From Alphaproteobacteria bacterium (lineage in GTDB: Bacteria > Pseudomonadota > Alphaproteobacteria > Micavibrionales > Micavibrionaceae): a DNA stretch of 59,939 nt. Location of the stretch: assembly GCA_018608245.1 (NCBI GenBank), contig JABAZY010000028.1:1-59939 (forward strand). The letters are read 5' to 3'. The position numbers were made by a program, and so were the translations under genes. The notes below the pieces were generated by a model. That model was not told the origin of the DNA. It ran no database searches and was given only the letters and a program-made list of their open reading frames with translations. The stretch's first letter is position 1, and each line of letters starts with the position of its first letter. This document shows, one piece after another, positions 55,232 to 59,939 of the stretch.

Positions 55232-55784
55232 ATGATGGTTCAGTTGGGGTAGGAGATACGTTTTGTGCTTGAGCAGCTCTCAACGCTGGGCCACCAATTG
55301 TTGATCGTTGGTAGTTTCTAACTGCTGTATAAAGCCCTATAGGTACACCGACCAGACCAGCATACTCATTACCTGTAACCATAGCTGCTACTGCACCTGA
55401 TAATGCAAAAGCAGCTACACCATTACATGTTGCACTTAAACCACCAACTACTTTATCACTTCGTGCGATTGATTCAGTTAAGTTTGGTAAATGCGCATGC
55501 GCCGAGTGGGTATTATCATTAGCGCTTTGACCGCTTGATTTATATAAATAAATACTAGTGCCTATTGCTGTTGCTATACCTGTAATGACCGAAGCAGGAA
55601 CATTCTGTACTGCTAAATTCAATATTTCAATGCCTTCGCGTGGGATAACGAATGCCGATGCCAGCATTCCAGCCGCAGCGCCCACGGTCGAAGAAATGCC
55701 CACCTTAGCAACATGGTTGAAGGTTGATTTTGCTAAACCTAAAAGACTAGAAGTTCTGTTCGGTTTTGTTTTTTGAGTATTCAT
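55230..55784 (-). CDS. Hypothetical membrane protein rich in Gly/Ala
   Basis: A 184-residue protein with four weakly hydrophobic Gly/Ala-rich segments (GISSTVGAAAGMLASAFVI; VPASVITGIATAIGTSIYLY; VAAFALSGAVAAMVTGNEYAG; GLVGVPIGLYTAV), compatible with small-residue helix packing. The N-terminus is basic and the C-terminus polar with prolines. No family is known. The stop codon abuts the plus-strand terminator. Transcription seems monocistronic. Confidence 0.6.
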   Translation of the reverse strand: MNTQKTKPNRTSSLLGLAKSTFNHVAKVGISSTVGAAAGMLASAFVIPREGIEILNLAVQNVPASVITGIATAIGTSIYLYKSSGQSANDNTHSAHAHLPNLTESIARSDKVVGGLSATCNGVAAFALSGAVAAMVTGNEYAGLVGVPIGLYTAVRNYQRSTIGGPALRAAQAQNVSPTPTEPS

Positions 55785-55855
55785 GTTTATTCCTGAAAAT
55801 AATTATGGTTGTAATATACAGTGAATATTAATTATGTCAATATTTTGATTTAAGT

Positions 55856-55887
55856 AAAAAAATACCGTGGGGTGAGCCACGGTATTT
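55856..55887 (-). terminator. Intrinsic terminator after trcR
   Basis: AAATACCGTGG (55860-55870) and CCACGGTATTT (55877-55887) form a perfect 11-bp stem with a 6-base loop, followed on the minus strand by T residues. It lies 26 bp after the trcR stop. Confidence 0.92.
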
Positions 55888-55913
55888 ATATTCATTATAA
55901 TAGCAGGGCTGGC

Positions 55914-56621
55914 TTAGCTGTTGTTTCCGCCACCCTTGCCTGAAGATAGGAAGTTTGAGAAGTCAAAACCACCAACTTTGTCAGCAGCACTCTCTTCGCC
56001 TGAATTCTCGGCATTTGAGGCTCTTTCAGCTTCCATTTTCTCTAATTTAGCCGCTTTGATTGCTTCAGGATCTTTACCTTGGGCACGTAGACCTTTATCT
56101 GATGCTTTTTCAAGTTCTGCATAAGTGCATAAGCCCATTTCAGCTGGGTTACGCGGACGAATAGTAGAGATGCTCGCATGTGTTCTTTCACGAATAGCAT
56201 TAATCGTTGGCTTTGTTGTACCTACCAATTTACCGATTTGTGCATCTGAGATCTCTGGGTGATTTTTCAAAATCCATGAAATAGCATCTGGCTTGTCACC
56301 ACGTTTAGATACTGGTGTGTAACGTGGGCCTTTGGCACGTGTTTTAACGCTCGGTAGGTCATTGCGTGAAAGCACTGGGATGTAGCTATCATCTGCGATG
56401 GCTTTGTCCAATTCCTCTTGCATAATTTCGTTTGATTTCACTGGATCACGACCAACGATACCGTAGGCAACTTCACCATTGGCAATCGCTTCGACAGTCA
56501 CAATGTGAATGCCTGTAAAATCAGCGATTTGTTTAAAGGTTAAAACAGTGTTGTCGAGCAACCAAACGGCTGTTGCTTGTGGCATTACTAGTTCTGGTGC
56601 ATCTTGAGGTTTACTGCTCAT
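55914..56621 (-). CDS. trcR: Cell cycle transcriptional regulator TrcR (DUF1013)
   Basis: A 235-residue protein of the alphaproteobacterial DUF1013 family, starting MSSKPQDAPELVMPQATAVWLLDNT. Two HTH-like segments are visible (LTFKQIADFTGIHIVTVEAIANGE at about 28-50, and ISDAQIGKLVGTTKPTINAIRER at about 120-145). The RGPRYTPVSKRGDKPDAISWILKNHPE block is typical of the family. The C-terminus is low-complexity. TrcR was linked to RNA polymerase and cell-cycle genes in Caulobacter. A longer upstream frame exists, but the AAGGAT site favours this ATG. A strong terminator follows. Confidence 0.88.
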   Translation of the reverse strand: MSSKPQDAPELVMPQATAVWLLDNTVLTFKQIADFTGIHIVTVEAIANGEVAYGIVGRDPVKSNEIMQEELDKAIADDSYIPVLSRNDLPSVKTRAKGPRYTPVSKRGDKPDAISWILKNHPEISDAQIGKLVGTTKPTINAIRERTHASISTIRPRNPAEMGLCTYAELEKASDKGLRAQGKDPEAIKAAKLEKMEAERASNAENSGEESAADKVGGFDFSNFLSSGKGGGNNS

Positions 56622-56847
56622 CGTAAAAATCCTTATATAATTCTTGGTTGAACGCACAAAATAACTAAGGAGATTCCATAGGTCTTGGCGCTGATCCCTC
56701 CCGAGGATCAACTATTTTGACAATACAAAGTCTGGGAATAACGCCAATATAGCTATATTTTAAAATTTTGCAATATTTTCTATTGATTTTATATGCCCGC
56801 AACATAATCTGTTGAGTAGGCAAAATACAGAAATAGGGAGCCACGCT

Positions 56848-57027
56848 ATGTTTGACGATGATTTAGAGCCACAAAAGAAGGCTGCACCGCTTAAAAATTT
56901 AGAGCCTATGTCATTGGATGAATTGAATAATTACATCAAAGATATGCATGAGGAGATTGCCCGTGTTGAGCAGGAAATAGAGCGTAAGAAGGCTCATATG
57001 GATGCGGCATCGTCGATTTTTAAGTAG
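56848..57027 (+). CDS. DUF1192 family protein
   Basis: A 59-residue protein with the family start MFDDDLEPQKK and helix MSLDELNNYIKDMHEEIARVEQEIERKKAHMDAASSIFK. It is short and helical, widespread in alphaproteobacteria, with unknown function. The GGGAG ribosome binding site supports the ATG at 56848 over an in-frame ATG/TTG farther upstream. It is divergent from trcR. Confidence 0.85.
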   Translation: MFDDDLEPQKKAAPLKNLEPMSLDELNNYIKDMHEEIARVEQEIERKKAHMDAASSIFK

Positions 57028-57096
57028 TATGCTTGCGCTATTGGGTGGTTATAGATATGCTGTTTTTCAGAATTTAAATTAGGTAAGGGATCAAAA

Positions 57097-57459
57097 ATGG
57101 AAGACGTTCAAGCAAGATTAAAAGAAAGCGCAGATGCCTGCCTTAAAAGCTATGAAGAATGGACTAGCAAAGAGGGTAGTGCAGAAACACGTGAAAATCT
57201 TCAGGAATCTATCCATGAGCTACGCAAAGTGGCCTCTCGCCTAGAAATTGAAATTGCGATCAGTGAGCGTAAAAAAGTGACGAGCAAGCCATTGCCGATA
57301 CCGCCACACCGTTCACAATCAAAACATAAGGGTAATGTGGAATCTATATTGCCTGATAATGGTAATACGGATCCTGATGGGCAAAAATCAGATAAGAAAA
57401 ATAATGGTGGTTCACGTAAAAGCAGACCACGTCGCCCTGCACCTCGTAAGTCAGACTAA
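57097..57459 (+). CDS. Hypothetical protein with helical N-terminus and basic tail
   Basis: A 120-residue protein. Residues 1-65 are helical and charged (EDVQARLKESADACLKSYEEW, SIHELRKVASRLEIEIAISERKK). The rest is disordered, ending in an Arg/Pro/Lys-rich tail (GGSRKSRPRRPAPRKSD) that could bind nucleic acid. A family was not recognised, though small genes of this kind follow DUF1192 in related genomes. It ends at 57459, immediately next to the gloB stop on the other strand. Confidence 0.7.
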   Translation: MEDVQARLKESADACLKSYEEWTSKEGSAETRENLQESIHELRKVASRLEIEIAISERKKVTSKPLPIPPHRSQSKHKGNVESILPDNGNTDPDGQKSDKKNNGGSRKSRPRRPAPRKSD

Positions 57460-58179
57460 TTAAAAATTATCACGTAACGCTCTAAAATGTGTGAATTCTT
57501 CTAAAGTGTTTGCGCGTAAGAAGATGTTTGTCTGCTTCTCAATCGCTAAATCTGTTGGGATGGTCGGAATGTTCTCTGCGCGCATTTGTCTAACGCTGTT
57601 CATACGTTTAACAAGCGCTTCGTTATCGGTATCGACAGTTAAACAGAAATTACCGTTTGTCTCCGTATATTCATGACCGCAATAAATGACTGTTTCGTCT
57701 GGGAGTTGTCTTATTTTTGACAACCCTTCAAACATGTCCTCTGGCGTGCCTTCAAATAAACGACCACAGCCCATAGCGAATAGGGTATCACCTGAAAATA
57801 GAATATTACTCTGCGGGAAATGAAAACAGATATGACCTTGTGTGTGACCTTTCGTTTCAATCACGTTAATTTTTTCACTACCAAAAGTAAGGTCACTATT
57901 TTGGTTAACTTTAATATCAATGTTATGAATACGGGATGATTTTCCTGCAGGCCCAATTAATTCAATATCTGGAAAAGAATTTCTAATTTCTTCATTGCCA
58001 TTAATATGATCGTAATGGTGATGGGTGTTAAATATATAGTTAGGGGTTAACTCTAATTTTTTAAGCTTATCCAAGATAGGTTTTGCCTCACCAGGATCAA
58101 TAATGCCAACATCATCGCCTAATTTGATAATATAGCTGTAATTATCTTCTAAAATTGGGACGAGGGTTACTTTCAGCAT
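57460..58179 (-). CDS. gloB: Hydroxyacylglutathione hydrolase (glyoxalase II)
   Basis: A 239-residue metallo-beta-lactamase-fold enzyme that hydrolyses S-lactoylglutathione in methylglyoxal detoxification. The dinuclear metal motif THHHYDH lies at 52-58. GHTQGHICFHF, SGDTLFAMGCGRLFEGTPEDM and YCGHEYTETN are present. The length is slightly below the usual 250-260. It overlaps the methyltransferase gene by one base. Confidence 0.95.
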   Translation of the reverse strand: MLKVTLVPILEDNYSYIIKLGDDVGIIDPGEAKPILDKLKKLELTPNYIFNTHHHYDHINGNEEIRNSFPDIELIGPAGKSSRIHNIDIKVNQNSDLTFGSEKINVIETKGHTQGHICFHFPQSNILFSGDTLFAMGCGRLFEGTPEDMFEGLSKIRQLPDETVIYCGHEYTETNGNFCLTVDTDNEALVKRMNSVRQMRAENIPTIPTDLAIEKQTNIFLRANTLEEFTHFRALRDNF

Positions 58180-59075
58180 TATAATTTCTCCTCTTTAGTT
58201 TTTAACGCATCCGCAAGGCGGTTTTGAGCAGAACCAGGTCTAAGCGGTTTTTGCTGACTTTCATGGTCTTTCCAGCCGATTAAAAAGATAACTTCGAAAG
58301 TGGCTGGGATAGCACCATTTTCATCACCCAACTGTTCTTGATATTGAAGACCAACTTCCTGCATGAATTTTTTGGTACTCGTTTTTTTATAACGCTCCAT
58401 TAGTGCGTTGTTCTCACCCATTAGCCTCAAATCTTGCATGAGTTTAAATACGTTGTCATAGGTCACAATAATTTTTTCTGAATCAACTACGGGTAATTTA
58501 AAATTAGCGCGTTGCATCAGCGCACCCATTTGTTGCATATCGGCAAAGGGAGCAACACGAGGGCTTAAGCCTTCCAGAATTTTCATTTCTGCATCTGACA
58601 TTATCTTGCGCAATTCATATAATGTTTCACCACCCAGCATAGCCGCAATAAATAGCCCGTCAGGCTTTAATGCATTTTTTATTTGTATCAATGTGCCAGG
58701 TAAGTCATTGGTCGTATGTAGATTGAGTGGTGAGATAATCAAATCAAAGCTATCATTCGCAAAAGGCAAAAATTCTTCATCCGCTTGGACTTGTTTGCTG
58801 CTATCAGTTGTCAATAATTTTTCTGCTAAATCTAGTTTATAGAGGTTTTCTACGCCTGTGCTTTCAGGAAGCGCAATGTCACTGCGTAAACCAAGTTGGA
58901 GCGCAGTAGGGAGTGTCTTTTTAACGTCACCTAAACGGTCAATAATTTGTTCCATAGCCCAATCAACTAAAAATCCATGTTGCTTTAGATTTTTAGCACT
59001 TCGGTTACGTTGCATACGCACTTTTGTACGGTCAAATATAATAATGTCGGAGGTATCAGGGGCAGGTTTATTCAT
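58179..59075 (-). CDS. SAM-dependent methyltransferase, NDUFAF5/BioC-like
   Basis: A 298-residue class I methyltransferase-like protein. The N-terminus IIIFDRTKVRMQRNRSAKNL and the body resemble the alphaproteobacterial proteins related to NDUFAF5, a mitochondrial complex I assembly factor. The glycine loop is reduced (ALQLGLRSDIALP), but SFDLIISPLNLHTTNDLPGTLIQIKNALKPDGLFIAAMLGGETLYELR is clear. BioC-like function is a second possibility. It overlaps both neighbours (1 and 4 bp), implying one operon with gloB. Confidence 0.8.
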   Translation of the reverse strand: MNKPAPDTSDIIIFDRTKVRMQRNRSAKNLKQHGFLVDWAMEQIIDRLGDVKKTLPTALQLGLRSDIALPESTGVENLYKLDLAEKLLTTDSSKQVQADEEFLPFANDSFDLIISPLNLHTTNDLPGTLIQIKNALKPDGLFIAAMLGGETLYELRKIMSDAEMKILEGLSPRVAPFADMQQMGALMQRANFKLPVVDSEKIIVTYDNVFKLMQDLRLMGENNALMERYKKTSTKKFMQEVGLQYQEQLGDENGAIPATFEVIFLIGWKDHESQQKPLRPGSAQNRLADALKTKEEKL

Positions 59076-59938
59076 TGGTTTTCATTATCTAATGTTGGAT
59101 GAAGGGGGGGGGCTTCTTTTTTGTTTGAATTAGAGCCAGGGGGTGACGGAGAATAAGATGCATCATGCACTTGCTCCATGCTGACGAAACTATCTTTACG
59201 GTCGGCATGTTTTTCTGAGAAAGTTATATTCGCGCTCAAGTCACTATCTTGTCCCAAAGAACATTGATATGCCATGGCAACAACCTTGATGAAACTATCA
59301 TAATTATCTAAATAAATCAGACGGTAGAGGTTATAGAGCGGTGTGAAAGCCGTAACCCCGTGTGCGCGACCAACTTTACGCCAGCCACTAACACCTGTTT
59401 TATTAACAGCAAAAGGATAGATGCGCTGTGGGGTGATGCCTATATGAGAGAAGTAGCTCTCTCCCATGCGGACAACATTCTCGACAGGCACTTCAAATTT
59501 ATCAGCGATAAACTTCTTTGCTTCTTCGAAGTTTGTAATTTCTTTTGGTAAAGGCAGGCTAGGGCAACTAACCATGTAGCCATTGCCTTTATATCGCTGC
59601 GGCGCAGGCAGGTATTGTTCAATAATGCCCGCCATAACTTCACCATTTAATGACTTTGTCAGCGGTAGAATAAGGGCAGTATTCATCGTATTTTCTTCGC
59701 TGGTGACAAAATCGATGTTACGTGAGGCAAGACCTGTGATGCCGCCCTTATCTTTGCCTTCATCAACAAAAATGGATGTGATAGTTTTTAACTGACCTGC
59801 ACTTGCTTTGATTACTTCAAGGCGATTGTCATGTTCATCTAGCTTCGCTATAATTTCTTGTAATTTTGTGATTTTTTCAGGTTCTTCAATCGTTAAACCC
59901 AACGGACATTCGGACCATGATTGATAATCAATGCCCAA
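59072..59938 (-). CDS. Unidentified protein, 5' end beyond the window
   Basis: At least 288 residues are visible; the frame is open to the window edge and no clear ATG is present, so the start lies outside. The visible part begins with a helical segment (EEPEKITKLQEIIAKLDEHDNRL) and continues as mixed alpha/beta with LPLTKSLNGEVMAGIIEQYLPAPQRYKGNGYMV. The C-terminus is polar and proline-rich. I do not recognise the family. It is the upstream member of an operon with the methyltransferase and gloB. Confidence 0.65.
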   Translation of the reverse strand: MGIDYQSWSECPLGLTIEEPEKITKLQEIIAKLDEHDNRLEVIKASAGQLKTITSIFVDEGKDKGGITGLASRNIDFVTSEENTMNTALILPLTKSLNGEVMAGIIEQYLPAPQRYKGNGYMVSCPSLPLPKEITNFEEAKKFIADKFEVPVENVVRMGESYFSHIGITPQRIYPFAVNKTGVSGWRKVGRAHGVTAFTPLYNLYRLIYLDNYDSFIKVVAMAYQCSLGQDSDLSANITFSEKHADRKDSFVSMEQVHDASYSPSPPGSNSNKKEAPPLHPTLDNENQ

Positions 59939-59939
59939 T

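Overview
The window looks like a chromosomal segment of an AT-rich (roughly 40% GC by eye), motile, aerobic alphaproteobacterium. The grounds are the F1-only atpHAGDC operon next to priA, the petABC / trmL-hemF pair of divergent units, slt divergent from dapA-smpB, the cell-cycle kinase cckA beside flhB and recA, trcR (DUF1013), DUF1192 and DUF484 proteins, the MotE/DUF6468 flagellar genes, and direct-repeat GTTC-N7-GTTC LexA boxes. A Rhodospirillales- or Micavibrionales-like lineage is plausible, but the genus cannot be fixed from sequence alone. No rRNA, tRNA, CRISPR array, prophage block or replication origin was recognised.

Layout. 1-7.2 kb: DUF484 protein, fructose-6-phosphate aldolase/transaldolase, an intact IS481-family insertion (2050-3096) sitting inside a split hypothetical gene, PriA, and a membrane-anchored spermidine-synthase-like protein. 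7.3-15.2 kb: F1 ATP synthase operon with a trailing short-chain dehydrogenase, then pabB-pabC for p-aminobenzoate on the other strand. 15.3-39 kb: a large flagellar region: flgF-flgG-flgA-flgH (minus); fliL, then fliM-DUF6468-motE-motB-like-motB-TPR protein (plus); fliO-fliP (minus); an orphan beta-helix protein; a three-gene minus operon headed by an FlhB C-terminal paralogue; flgB-flgC-fliE (plus); two unrelated minus genes; fliQ-fliR-flhB-cckA (plus). 39-48 kb: recA with its LexA box and a small downstream gene, smpB, dapA, a soluble lytic transglycosylase, an orphan LuxR-type HTH protein, a CCA-adding enzyme family protein, a small unknown gene behind a structured leader, hemF and trmL. 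48-60 kb: cytochrome bc1 operon, DUF924 protein, Na/Pi cotransporter-like protein, ALDH7-type aldehyde dehydrogenase, small coiled-coil proteins, TrcR, glyoxalase II, an NDUFAF5-like methyltransferase and an unidentified gene cut by the window edge.

Regulation that can be read directly: three sigma-54 (-24/-12) promoter matches (before flgF, fliM and flgB), two LexA boxes (before recA and before the beta-helix gene), and several intrinsic terminators.

Most worth follow-up: a beta-helix, tail-spike-like protein without a recognisable signal peptide, encoded inside the flagellar cluster behind a LexA box and a perfect dyad; a tandem MotB pair whose first member lacks the ion-carrying aspartate and the OmpA domain; a cytochrome b with about 80 extra residues in front of its late membrane helices; a perfect Shine-Dalgarno-sequestering hairpin before a small unknown gene; and a transporter gene whose only sensible start codon is ATA.
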